A stretch of DNA of 24,703 nt, from contig NZ_DHNR01000009.1 of assembly GCF_002409645.1 (NCBI RefSeq), forward strand, positions 98,151 through 122,853, given 5' to 3'. This document shows, piece after piece, positions 13,058 through 21,775 of the stretch. The position numbers and the translations under genes were made by a program. This DNA is from Acetobacter sp. UBA5411 (GTDB taxonomy: Bacteria > Pseudomonadota > Alphaproteobacteria > Acetobacterales > Acetobacteraceae). The number at the start of each line of letters is the position of its first letter. Positions within the stretch are counted from its first letter, which is position 1. The notes under the pieces are model-generated. The model did no database searches. It saw only the letters and a list, made by a program, of their open reading frames with translations, and had not been told where the DNA came from.

Positions 13058-15271
13058 ATGTTCATTCCCGGCCACAAGCACGCCCTGCTGTGCTCTGTCT
13101 TCACGCTTGGATTTGTTGTTTCTGTTTCACCACTCTCCGTGTCCAGCGCCCGCGCTGCCACGTTTGATCTGACCCCGGCAAAGAGCCTTTCCCGCGTTTC
13201 GCCCAAATCTTCTCAGACAAAGGTGTCAGCTGAGAAAGATGCTACCGGGCAGACCAAGATTGTTGCTCATGCGGATGAGAACATCATCGTCAATGCAATC
13301 AGGCTGCGCGATCGTACCAACCCCGACACCACATCGCTTTTTCGCCACAGCCTTGGTTTCAGCTCCTATTCTGCGGGAGGCGTCTCTGCGCTACCCGTGC
13401 TGAACGGCATGGCCGATGACCGCGTCGCCACGATTGTTGACGGTATGAGGATTGCTTCAGCCTGTCCGAACCACATGAATCCCACACTCTCCTATGTCGA
13501 CCCAGATTCAGTCGCGACGGCGCAGGCGATCGCGGGCATTACTCCTGTGAGCATCGGCGGTGACAGCACGGGTGGCAGTATCGTGGTGGAGCGGCGTGAT
13601 CCTCTGTTTGCGGAACACGGAAAACTCCTCGTCACCGGACATGTGCGGGGCGATTATCGCAGCAACGGTGGCGGGTCAGGCGCATCGGGCACCATAACCG
13701 TGGCCAATGACACATGGAGCCTGCGCTATACCGGCTCCTACGCTCATGCGAGCAACTACCGGACCGGTGGGAGCAACAGCAGGCAGGTTCGTTCGACCAG
13801 TTATCTGAGCTTCAATCACGCGGTGACCGCCGGTTTTCATAAGGACAATCACCTCGCGTCCGTCACCTTCGGTCAGCAGGACATTCCCTACGAAGGTTTT
13901 CCCAACCAGTACATGGACATGACCAACAACCGGTCCACCTATGTGAACGGCAAATACAAGGGCGATTTCGACTGGGGCGATCTGGAAGCGCGGGCTTACT
14001 GGCAGCGGGTCGATCATGTGATGAACATGATGAACGACAAGGGCGGCCATACCGCCACCACCGGCATGCCGATGAATACAGACTCCCGTTCAGTCGGTTA
14101 CAGCCTCAAGGCGATCATCCTTCTTGCGCCGAAGCACACGCTCACTCTTGGCAGCGAGTTTGAGCATAACGGCCTGAACGACTGGTGGCCGCCGTTGAGC
14201 GGCAGCATGATGATGGGGCCGAACACGTTCCATAACATCAACAATGGTCACCGAGACCGACTGGGACATTACGCGGAATGGAACGCCCAATGGCTGCCTC
14301 GCGTGTCCACTCTGCTCGGCTTTCGCAGTGACCTCATCATGATGAACACAGGAAAGGTTGCGCCCTATTCATGGACCGGCATGATGTCGATGGCCGACGC
14401 CATGGCCGCTCAAAAGTTCAACGCGTCGTCACGGGGACGCACCGACACAAACTTCGACGTGACGGCGCTCGTTCGCTGGCATCCGCTGGACAGCCTGTCG
14501 ATTGAAGGCGGATACGCCCGCAAGACACGTTCTCCCAACCTTTACGAGCGCTATTCCTGGGCACAAGGGGGAATGGCCACTAGCATGATCGGCTGGTTTG
14601 GCGATGGAAACGGCTATGTTGGCAATCTCAATCTGTCCCCGGAAGTCGCCAATACGGCCAGCTTCACCATCACATGGCACGATCCGACAGACGATGGCTG
14701 GGAAGTAAAGGTTCAGCCTTATTACACCTACACCCACAACTATATAAATGTAGTGCGGATCGGTTCTTTTTCGGATGGGATGTCAAAGCTTCAGTTCGTC
14801 AATCACAACGCGCAGAGCTACGGTATCAACTCCTCGGCCAGAGCGCGGCTGTGGAAAACAGAAGCGTATGGAACGGGTGAAATCCGCGCCAATCTGAACT
14901 GGGTACGTGGACAGGATCTACAGAATCACTCTGGCCTGTATCACCAGATGCCAACCAACGGCACGGTTGGGCTTTACGAAACCTACCAGAACTGGACGGG
15001 ACGGATCGAAACCACTCTGGTCAAGAGCAAGAGCACGGTCGACTGGGTCAGAAACGAGCCCCGCACACCGGGTTATGTGCTGCTTGGGCTTGGCGGCAGC
15101 TATCGCTGGCGGAATTTCCTACTGGATGCCAGCATCGAGAATATCTGTAACCAGAAATACTATCTGCCGCTGGGGGGCATGTCGCTGGGAGACTACAAGG
15201 CGACCGGCATCATGAGTCCGCTTCAGGGTATGGGGCGGTCTTTCAATGTCAGTCTGACGGCCTCTTTCTGA
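13058..15271 (+). CDS. TonB-dependent copper receptor (OprC/NosA type)
   Basis: A 737-residue outer-membrane receptor. The signal peptide ends near ASSARAAT-like residues (SSARAA, about 30-34). The plug domain contains VLNGMADDRVATIVDGMRIA, then CPNHMNPTLSYVDP, the TonB-copper family signature. Cys136 and Met140 (CxxxM) plus His320 and Met322 (HVM) match the four ligands established for Cu in Pseudomonas OprC. The barrel is unusually rich in Met and His (MNMMNDKGGHTATTGMPM, SGSMMMGP). The C-terminus ends in GRSFNVSLTASF, with the terminal Phe required for barrel assembly. ATG 13058 has AGGAT upstream; an in-frame TTG at 12974 is rejected because it falls at the hairpin. The receptor probably imports copper, powered by TonB. 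Confidence 0.93.
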   Translation: MFIPGHKHALLCSVFTLGFVVSVSPLSVSSARAATFDLTPAKSLSRVSPKSSQTKVSAEKDATGQTKIVAHADENIIVNAIRLRDRTNPDTTSLFRHSLGFSSYSAGGVSALPVLNGMADDRVATIVDGMRIASACPNHMNPTLSYVDPDSVATAQAIAGITPVSIGGDSTGGSIVVERRDPLFAEHGKLLVTGHVRGDYRSNGGGSGASGTITVANDTWSLRYTGSYAHASNYRTGGSNSRQVRSTSYLSFNHAVTAGFHKDNHLASVTFGQQDIPYEGFPNQYMDMTNNRSTYVNGKYKGDFDWGDLEARAYWQRVDHVMNMMNDKGGHTATTGMPMNTDSRSVGYSLKAIILLAPKHTLTLGSEFEHNGLNDWWPPLSGSMMMGPNTFHNINNGHRDRLGHYAEWNAQWLPRVSTLLGFRSDLIMMNTGKVAPYSWTGMMSMADAMAAQKFNASSRGRTDTNFDVTALVRWHPLDSLSIEGGYARKTRSPNLYERYSWAQGGMATSMIGWFGDGNGYVGNLNLSPEVANTASFTITWHDPTDDGWEVKVQPYYTYTHNYINVVRIGSFSDGMSKLQFVNHNAQSYGINSSARARLWKTEAYGTGEIRANLNWVRGQDLQNHSGLYHQMPTNGTVGLYETYQNWTGRIETTLVKSKSTVDWVRNEPRTPGYVLLGLGGSYRWRNFLLDASIENICNQKYYLPLGGMSLGDYKATGIMSPLQGMGRSFNVSLTASF

Positions 15272-15280
15272 TGTATGGGT

Positions 15281-15310
15281 TGGGAGAGGGGCTTATGCCC
15301 CTCCTTCCCA
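15281..15310 (+). terminator. GC-rich hairpin downstream of the copper receptor gene
   Basis: A stem of about 12 bp with a 2-base bulge and a TTAT loop (GGGGC-TTAT-GCCCC core) lies 10 bases after the receptor stop codon and between two convergent genes. There is no clear T-run on either side, so termination strength is uncertain. Confidence 0.5.
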
Positions 15311-15333
15311 CCAGGAAATTCGTTTAGAGTCTT

Positions 15334-16074
15334 TCAGGCCCATACGCTGTGTCGGTTATTCCGGATGAGCGCCAGACACTGGTCGAAAAGCAGAAAAGGC
15401 TGGCAGGACAATAGCGTTTCGCCATCCGTGACAAGAATTAAAACAGCATCGTCAGGGACGGTTTGAAGAGGCGTTTTCTGTTCTTCCTGATATGCTCCTT
15501 CAGAGTCTTCAGGATCATCCGGATAGAGCGCACACAACTGCTCGAAACCTGCATCGATCGTGCTTTGCATGACGTCTTCCATACCGGCGCCAGCCAGTGA
15601 AGTCTGTTCTTTCACCATATCAAAAAATCTGATGATCTGATCGGTGATCTTCGACACAGCCTCACCGAGAGGCCACTCTTCGGCGTGAGCAATGTTCGCC
15701 AGCAGACGACCCAGCCCCTGCATGGTCAGACAATACTGTCCATCGACCACAAGCCGGTCTTCAGAGGAAAGAGTGTAAAGGTTCTTTTCTGTGTCAAGAA
15801 AAGAACCGGTCCCGGTCAGGCGTTTGTCCCATACAGGCCAGTCATGTGCTGTTCCGATCTTCAGACATGTCCTGCGAGCGTCCATTTCATTCAAGCATGG
15901 TGCGAGTGGATGATGAGTGCCGTCCTGAAATATAACGGTCGGTACATGATTTTTCTGATCATCGGAAACAGGTCTGACCCAGAGGCATTTCACCGCCTCA
16001 GGCGCAAGCAGTGTCGGATCAGCAAACGGAGAAGCGATTTCGGATGCAGTGTGATAACCGAAAGCCATGGTCAT
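15334..16074 (-). CDS. Hypothetical protein, family not recognised
   Basis: A 246-residue protein I cannot assign. It has no signal peptide or membrane segment and looks soluble and acidic. Visible features are PTVIFQDGTHHPLAPCLNEM (residues about 45-64), a middle region with KNLYTLSSEDRLVVDGQYCL that resembles a short beta-sheet segment, a predicted helical part around residues 120-165, an acidic linker (YPDDPEDSEGAYQEEQ), and a final hydrophobic pair of strands (DAVLILVTDGETLLSC) followed by a helix. Translation from ATG 16074 has CGAGAA upstream. An alternative ATG two codons later is possible. It starts 76 bases after the lldD stop in the same direction and may share its transcript. Confidence 0.7.
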   Translation of the reverse strand: MTMAFGYHTASEIASPFADPTLLAPEAVKCLWVRPVSDDQKNHVPTVIFQDGTHHPLAPCLNEMDARRTCLKIGTAHDWPVWDKRLTGTGSFLDTEKNLYTLSSEDRLVVDGQYCLTMQGLGRLLANIAHAEEWPLGEAVSKITDQIIRFFDMVKEQTSLAGAGMEDVMQSTIDAGFEQLCALYPDDPEDSEGAYQEEQKTPLQTVPDDAVLILVTDGETLLSCQPFLLFDQCLALIRNNRHSVWA

Positions 16075-16150
16075 TTCTCGTGGAAATAGGATGCATGATT
16101 GAAAGCGGTTTTTCCAGAAGGCAGATCAAAGACTGGCTCTCTGCCTTTGC

Positions 16151-17305
16151 TCAACCCATCGAACTGGTATCCAGTTTTTCAATGCTTTCACTGGTGATAT
16201 CCGCAATCGAACTGGCTCCTGTCAGTGTCATGGCAACCTGAAGCTCCTTTTCCATCAGGGAAATAAGATTCTCGACACCAGCCTGACCATTCGCCGCCAG
16301 AGCATAAACAAACGCCCTTCCCAACAACACGGCATCCGCGCCAAGGGCGACCATGCGGGCAATATCGAGCCCGGACCGGACGCCTGAATCGGTCAGTATC
16401 GCCAGCTTTCCCTTGACCTGCTCCACGATAGGCGGAAGAGCGCGACAACTGGAGAGAACGCCATCGAGCTGACGACCTCCATGATTCGAGACGACAATTC
16501 CATCCGCGCCGAACCGCACGGCATCCTGTGCGTCTTCCGGGTCGAGAATGCCCTTGATAATCATTGGGCCTGTCCAGAACTCGCGGATCCATTCCAGATC
16601 CTTCCAGCCGATGGAAGGATCAAAGTTACCGGCCAGCCAGCCAATATAGTCTTCCAGTTTCGTCGGACTGCCGCGATAGACCGAGATGTTACCCAGATCA
16701 TGCGGCCGTCCGCGCAAGCCGACATTCCATGCCCAATGAGGGTGCGTCACGGCCTGAAGGTAACGTCTCAACGGGGCGTATGGCCCGGACATGCCAGAAT
16801 GCGCATCGCGATAACGCGCGCCCGGCGTGGGCATATCGACGGTGAAGACCAGCGTTCCAATCCCCGCAGCCTTGGCGCGCTCAAGCACGTTTTTCATGAA
16901 GCCACGGTCTTTGAGCACATAAAGCTGGAACCAGATCGGCTGCGGCGACTGGCTCTGCACTTCCTCGATCGGGCACACAGAGACCGTTGAAAGCGTGAAA
17001 GGAATGCCTTTTTTCGCGGCCGCTCTGGCGGCCTGCACCTCGCCACGACGGACATACATGCCGGTCAGCCCTACAGGCGCGAGAGCGGCGGGCAGGGAGA
17101 GCCTGTGTCCGAAAAGTTCTGTCTGTGTGCTGAGATTGGATACGTTCCGCAGAATGCGCTGTCTGAGCGCAAGATCCGACAGGTCAGAGATATTACGTCC
17201 CATGGTGTGCTCGGTATACGAGCCACCGTCGATATACTGAAACAGGAATGGCGGCAGACGGCGGCGGGCGGCTTCCCGGTAATCCGATGGCGCTGAAATG
17301 ATCAA
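16151..17305 (-). CDS. lldD: L-lactate dehydrogenase (quinone, FMN-dependent)
   Basis: A 384-residue FMN alpha-hydroxy-acid dehydrogenase that oxidises L-lactate to pyruvate and feeds electrons to quinone at the inner membrane. It reads almost like E. coli LldD throughout: PSDYREAARRRLPPFLFQYI, LSTVSVCPIEEV, TVDMPTPGARYRDAHSGMSG, QAVTHPHWAW. The catalytic base is His275, with Arg278 in VSNHGGRQLDG; Lys251 contacts FMN, and DSGVRSGLDIARMVALGADA binds the phosphate. The start codon is TTG (17303-17305) with AGGAG 7 bases upstream, which may limit translation. A near-consensus Fur box lies 71 bases upstream. The DUF3147 gene precedes it and the unknown gene follows. No lldP or lldR gene is adjacent. 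Confidence 0.96.
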   Translation of the reverse strand: MIISAPSDYREAARRRLPPFLFQYIDGGSYTEHTMGRNISDLSDLALRQRILRNVSNLSTQTELFGHRLSLPAALAPVGLTGMYVRRGEVQAARAAAKKGIPFTLSTVSVCPIEEVQSQSPQPIWFQLYVLKDRGFMKNVLERAKAAGIGTLVFTVDMPTPGARYRDAHSGMSGPYAPLRRYLQAVTHPHWAWNVGLRGRPHDLGNISVYRGSPTKLEDYIGWLAGNFDPSIGWKDLEWIREFWTGPMIIKGILDPEDAQDAVRFGADGIVVSNHGGRQLDGVLSSCRALPPIVEQVKGKLAILTDSGVRSGLDIARMVALGADAVLLGRAFVYALAANGQAGVENLISLMEKELQVAMTLTGASSIADITSESIEKLDTSSMG

Positions 17306-17375
17306 TCCAAATCTCCTGCTGCCGGTTATCCGAAACGACTGTTACGGCGTTACGTAATGATCTGGATCAACAGAT

Positions 17376-17396
17376 AAATGATAATTATTCTCATTT
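17376..17396 (-). promoter_or_regulatory. Fur box upstream of lldD
   Basis: TGATAATTATTCTCA (17379-17393) matches the 7-1-7 Fur consensus (TGATAAT-N-ATTATCA) at all but one of the 14 specified positions. With its AAA/TTT flanks it forms a 21-bp palindrome with one mismatched pair. It lies in the lldD control region and near a TTGCAA (17395-17400) that could be a -35 box. Confidence 0.7.
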
Positions 17397-17478
17397 GCAA
17401 CAACGAGATAAAGTGAACTACTGAAAAACTATTCCGATGCGCAAAATGATTGGGACTGGAAGATGATTTGGCCTGTCG

Positions 17479-17826
17479 TTACAGCGAATATCCAAACCAG
17501 CGCAGCACTCCCATAGTCGCCATATAAAGCCCGAACGTCAGACCGCATCCACCCAGCAATGCCGGATAAAAAGCTACTCCGTGTTTCATCGCACACGGGA
17601 TGAGCAGAAACATCGGCAGGGATGGCAGCACATACCAGAATGTCGCAAAAACATGCGCTTGCATCCGCTCAGCGTCATGGGTTTCCTGCCACAGCCAGAG
17701 CATACCGAAAATCGAGACAAGCGGGAGCGAGGCGATAAGAGCGCCGGCAGCCGGATAGCGTTTGGCGACTGATGAGGCGAGAGCGATCATCAGTCCCGAC
17801 AGCATGACTTTCAGAAGAAAAAACAT
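17479..17826 (-). CDS. DUF3147 family small membrane protein
   Basis: A 115-residue protein with four predicted membrane segments (about residues 3-20, 26-46, 62-82 and 88-108). LIASLPLVSIFGMLWLW followed by QETHD and FWYVLPSLPMFLLIPCAM are the DUF3147 conserved stretches. The family has no known function. It starts at ATG 17826, is divergent from the alcohol dehydrogenase gene across 149 bases, and ends 173 bases before lldD. That gap holds the Fur box, so lldD likely has its own promoter. Confidence 0.85.
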   Translation of the reverse strand: MFFLLKVMLSGLMIALASSVAKRYPAAGALIASLPLVSIFGMLWLWQETHDAERMQAHVFATFWYVLPSLPMFLLIPCAMKHGVAFYPALLGGCGLTFGLYMATMGVLRWFGYSL

Positions 17827-17975
17827 CGACGCCCCGACTCAATTCTTTTTTGCGTTAGCCTGTTTTCGGCAGCCTGCCACCTCAGGATACGTCGGGAAAA
17901 AATTACATTCACCTGCGCCATATCAATGCGCCCTAAATCGACATCAACCAGACTCCTTGGGCAAGGGAGACAGAA

Positions 17976-18959
17976 ATGTTCGCGATGCAGCTCAGCAAAC
18001 CCCATACCCCGCTTGAATGGGTCGAGCTTCCAGACCCTCATCCGGGGCCGGGCCAGATCCGTGTAAAGGTTGGTGCCTGTGGGGTGTGTCGTACTGACCT
18101 GCATGTGGTGGATGGCGATCTGACCCATCCGGCCTTACCGATCATTCCGGGACACGAAATCGTCGGCAGGATTGATGAACTGGGAGACGGCGTCACGGAT
18201 CTGAGCATCGGTCAGCGTGTCGGAATCCCTTGGCTGGGACATACCTGTGGCCATTGTCTCTACTGCGATGAGGGCAAGGAAAATCTCTGCGATCACCCGC
18301 TATTCACCGGCTACACGCGCAATGGCGGTTATGCGACGATGACGGTAGCGGATGCCCGCTATGCCTTCCCGCTGGGAGAAGAGGGAGACGATGTCTCGCT
18401 TGCGCCACTGCTCTGCGCTGGCCTGATCGGCTGGCGGTCCCTTTCTCACGCCGGTAATGGCAAGAAAATCGGACTGTACGGGTTTGGTGCAGCCGCGCAC
18501 ATCATCGCTCAGGTTCTACGCTGGCAGGGCAGGGAAGTTTACGCTTTCACCACGCCCGGTGACACGGAAAAGCAGGCATTTGCACGGTCTCTTGGGGCTG
18601 TATGGGCAGGTGGTTCGGACGAAATGCCGCCGGATCTTCTCGACGGAGCAATCATCTTTGCCGCTGTAGGTTCTTTGGTGCCCGCAGCTCTCAAGGCCAT
18701 CCGCAAAGGGTGCCGCGTGGTCTGCGCCGGGATTCACATGAGTGAAATTCCGGCATTCTCCTACGATATCCTGTGGGAAGAGCGTGAGATTGTCTCAATC
18801 GCTAATCTGACCCGGCAGGATGGGCTCGATTTTCTGTCTCTTGCCCCAAAGATTGGCATCAAAACGAAGACTACGACCTATCCGCTCAACAAGGCGAATG
18901 AAGCCTTGGATGATCTGCGACATGGCCGCTTTGATGGGGCCGCCGTGCTGGTTCCGTAG
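17976..18959 (+). CDS. Zinc-dependent alcohol dehydrogenase family protein
   Basis: A 327-residue medium-chain dehydrogenase/reductase. The catalytic zinc site is Cys38 (GACGVCRTDLH) and His60-Glu61 (IIPGHEIVGRI), with Cys in LLCAGLIGWRSL as the likely third ligand. The structural zinc lobe has Cys91, 94, 97 and 105 (HTCGHCLYCDEGKENLC). The nucleotide fold shows KIGLYGFGAAAHIIAQV, a GxGxxxH variant, and no obvious NADP-preferring residue is visible. It oxidises alcohols or reduces aldehydes in the cytoplasm. It is unlike the PQQ membrane enzyme that makes vinegar. ATG 17976 has AAGGGAGA 6 bases upstream, a strong site. It converges with the sensor kinase gene, with 17 bases between stops. Confidence 0.92.
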   Translation: MFAMQLSKPHTPLEWVELPDPHPGPGQIRVKVGACGVCRTDLHVVDGDLTHPALPIIPGHEIVGRIDELGDGVTDLSIGQRVGIPWLGHTCGHCLYCDEGKENLCDHPLFTGYTRNGGYATMTVADARYAFPLGEEGDDVSLAPLLCAGLIGWRSLSHAGNGKKIGLYGFGAAAHIIAQVLRWQGREVYAFTTPGDTEKQAFARSLGAVWAGGSDEMPPDLLDGAIIFAAVGSLVPAALKAIRKGCRVVCAGIHMSEIPAFSYDILWEEREIVSIANLTRQDGLDFLSLAPKIGIKTKTTTYPLNKANEALDDLRHGRFDGAAVLVP

Positions 18960-18976
18960 ATCCATGCATAGAGAAA

Positions 18977-21565
18977 CTAATCAAGCACAGCTTGCAGGTT
19001 ACGGATCAGGACAGATGAAGCGTAGGGTTTATGGATGACAGGCACATCGGAAAATTCGGCGGGAATCATGTCATGCCCTGTATATCCGGTCGTGAAGATG
19101 AAAGGTACTCTCTTTTCACGCAGGATTGCAGCAACATCGAGCACATTTTCCTCGCCCAGATTGATGTCCAGAACCGCGACATCCAGTGCTGATGAGAGAA
19201 TGAGCTTCTTCGCCTCGCTGACAGATGCCGCAGTACAGATTCCGGCTACGCCATGATCGGTAAGAGTGTCCTCAATTTCCATGGCGATCAGCATCTGATC
19301 TTCCACAATCAGAACTTGAGCATTCCTGAGATTGATGCCTCTCTTCTGGTCCTCGGCGAACTCATGGTTGCTCCGATGGGTCATGGACCACGGTTTGTGA
19401 TCATGCTCGGAGGCTTCATTTACAAAGCGGGCAGGCACCGACAGACGGATATTAACTCCCTCGGGACAGAATGTCCGTTCCGCGACGCCGCCCAGTTCAT
19501 GCGTAAGGGCGCGGGAAAGCAGCAGGGAGCCAAACCCAAGATGGGTCGGCTCGCTGACTTTCGGTCCCCCGGTTTCTTTCCAGAGAATGTCCCAGGTCTG
19601 ATCAACCCTGTTGAATGTCCAGGAAATGGCGAGATGACCCGTCTCACATGACAACGAGCCATATTTGGCTGCATTGGTGGCAAGTTCGTGAAACAGCAGC
19701 GTCATGACGGACAGCGCCTTTCCCGGCATCCACAAATCCGGGCCCGTCACCGTGATGGCATCCGGTCGGATGGAGTAGGGAGCCAGCTCAGCCTCAAGCA
19801 AAGCGTAGAGATATCCGCCGCTATTGGCGCTCACGATCTGATCATGCGCTACGCCGAGCGCCTTGATCCGGTCACGCAATCGCTGAATGCTGTCTTTGTG
19901 TGATCTTTCCTCGATAATGGAACGACCGACGACAGACTGCACAACGGAGAGGATGTTTTTGACGCGATGCGTCAGCTCATCGTTCAGCAGTCTCTGGCGT
20001 GCTTCGGCCTGTGACCGCTGTTCCAGCAGCGCCTGATAGTAAGCGCCGGTTGCTTCTATGAGGGCAGCACGCAGTTCTTCAGCAGCTTCCTCGTCCTCAA
20101 CGGTCCACGTTGCGGAACAGTCATGCACCTCGTCCTGACAGAAACCGCCTTTTCCGTAACGCACCGTCGGCGTTTCACCGGACTCTGGCGCACGGTTCAC
20201 GATGCGTATCTTTTCCTTGCGGAAGAAATACAGGTAATCGCCCGGCTGCGCCGTCAGGGGCACGACCATCATACCGGCGACATCAGGCAGATGCGTTACC
20301 AGTGAGGGGACATCCCGAATGAGTGAAACGGTGTCCCATATCTGGGTAATGCCGTCGTTATAAGACCCAGACCAGCGGACCAGTTCAGAGATGGATTCAG
20401 GCTGGATTGCAAAACCGTGGACTGCCGGATGCCCGTCAATCCAGACAGCTACGCCGTCACACTCCACCTGAGACGCCAGGTCGGCGACATGGGCACGGAT
20501 ATAGGCCGGAATATCAGTCGCAGATGCAGCGTCATGCACAAAACCATGAATGGCAGCATATGTTTCCTGCGTGACCTGCAAGCGGCAGGTACGAACATTT
20601 GCCGTAATCTGGAGAGCCACATATTCGCTAAACATTTTTGCGACGGCGCGCTCGTCCATCGTGACATTCTTCGGGGTATAGTTGCGTCCGATCAGCATGC
20701 CCCACAATGCGCCATCAACGACAAGCGCCAGCAGCATCGTCGCCTCTATGCCGCAGGCTTTCATATAGGCCTGCCTGTCTCCGGATGATGCACGCATCAT
20801 AACCAGAGAAAGATCCAGCGGTGCCAGTTCAGGCTCTGAACGGATTTCGACAGCTTCTGACGAGACGTTTTCGATCACCCGGATCAGGGAACGCAGATAG
20901 AGCTTTCTAAGCGCATCCGGCAGGCCTGCATGGGAGATGTACTGCCCGGCAAGATGTGCAAGTCCGGGTGCACAGTCATCAGCCATCACTTCGGCCAACC
21001 CATGCGGAGCGAACCGACACAGCATGACGTGATCGTACTCAACGATCATTCTCATCTGAACGACGGCCGCCTGACATAACGGCAAAAGTTCATTGTTCTC
21101 TCTCAGTCGATCAATCGCGCTTCTCAGGTGACGAATGAGGGAGCCGGTCAGTTGTGGAGGGCCGGGAGGCGTACACTCAATGACAAGATCATCGCCTGAG
21201 ACATGGACTGCGATATCGCAGGCGACTGGTTGAGGACCGACGGGAAGATTGAAAAGCAGGGCAGGGCGACCAGTAATCTGGTTCTCTTTCAATCCATCCA
21301 AAATGGCCCGTGCAGCGATTTCGGCAGCACACTGAACAAACGTGTCCCCGAGCGCCATATCAGGCTGCGAAAGAAAAGAGGGAGCGTTTACGGAATAACG
21401 TCGCAGTCGGAGCGTGTGGGTATCAAAACACAGAAGACATCCGCGTGCCTGAACAAGGTTCCTGTCCGCCGTATCTTTAAGCGCAACAGACGAGGCGGCT
21501 ACCGAGCGTTCGCCCTGCCGAGCCTCACTCCAGTTTGCCTCATTCTTTTCTCTGCTGAATTCCAT
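18977..21565 (-). CDS. Phytochrome-like HWE hybrid histidine kinase with degenerate chromophore pocket and C-terminal receiver
   Basis: An 862-residue cytoplasmic sensor. Domains: PAS-like (about 30-130), GAF (150-325), PHY (335-505), HWE kinase (520-715) and receiver (748-862). The kinase has ELTHRVKN with phospho-acceptor His533, HELATNAAKYGSL (N-box, 626-638) and WKE at 662-664, which defines HWE kinases. The receiver has VEDQ (754-757), Asp800 as phospho-acceptor in LDINLG, and Lys846. GAF-PHY segments such as LWGMLIGRNYTPK (288-299) and AYMKACGIEATM align with bacteriophytochromes. The biliverdin Cys, the DIP motif, the pocket histidines and the PRxSF tongue motif are all replaced. It probably no longer senses red light, or senses something else. 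No response regulator or heme oxygenase gene is adjacent. Confidence 0.85.
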   Translation of the reverse strand: MEFSREKNEANWSEARQGERSVAASSVALKDTADRNLVQARGCLLCFDTHTLRLRRYSVNAPSFLSQPDMALGDTFVQCAAEIAARAILDGLKENQITGRPALLFNLPVGPQPVACDIAVHVSGDDLVIECTPPGPPQLTGSLIRHLRSAIDRLRENNELLPLCQAAVVQMRMIVEYDHVMLCRFAPHGLAEVMADDCAPGLAHLAGQYISHAGLPDALRKLYLRSLIRVIENVSSEAVEIRSEPELAPLDLSLVMMRASSGDRQAYMKACGIEATMLLALVVDGALWGMLIGRNYTPKNVTMDERAVAKMFSEYVALQITANVRTCRLQVTQETYAAIHGFVHDAASATDIPAYIRAHVADLASQVECDGVAVWIDGHPAVHGFAIQPESISELVRWSGSYNDGITQIWDTVSLIRDVPSLVTHLPDVAGMMVVPLTAQPGDYLYFFRKEKIRIVNRAPESGETPTVRYGKGGFCQDEVHDCSATWTVEDEEAAEELRAALIEATGAYYQALLEQRSQAEARQRLLNDELTHRVKNILSVVQSVVGRSIIEERSHKDSIQRLRDRIKALGVAHDQIVSANSGGYLYALLEAELAPYSIRPDAITVTGPDLWMPGKALSVMTLLFHELATNAAKYGSLSCETGHLAISWTFNRVDQTWDILWKETGGPKVSEPTHLGFGSLLLSRALTHELGGVAERTFCPEGVNIRLSVPARFVNEASEHDHKPWSMTHRSNHEFAEDQKRGINLRNAQVLIVEDQMLIAMEIEDTLTDHGVAGICTAASVSEAKKLILSSALDVAVLDINLGEENVLDVAAILREKRVPFIFTTGYTGHDMIPAEFSDVPVIHKPYASSVLIRNLQAVLD

Positions 21566-21703
21566 TCTCTCTATCTACCCCGCTAGATGCCATGCATTTT
21601 CTCCGCCGACAGAAGTGTCGGTTTCCTTCCACCGTGATTTCGCATGGCTACGGTTGGCAGTGCGCGTTAAAGAAAATCTCCTCCTCATCAACCGGTTTAA
21701 TCG

Positions 21704-21721
21704 AAAACAGAAGCCTGTTTT
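21704..21721. repeat. Short AT-rich hairpin between yqaA-like and kinase genes
   Basis: AAAACAG-AAGC-CTGTTTT is a perfect 7-bp stem in the 210-base gap, about 55 bases past the DedA-type gene stop on the minus strand. It could be a weak terminator. The rest of the gap shows no gene. Confidence 0.3.
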
Positions 21722-21775
21722 TCTCTAACACATCGGAAGCATCACAAAATATAAAAAAGGCCTGCAAAAGAATAT

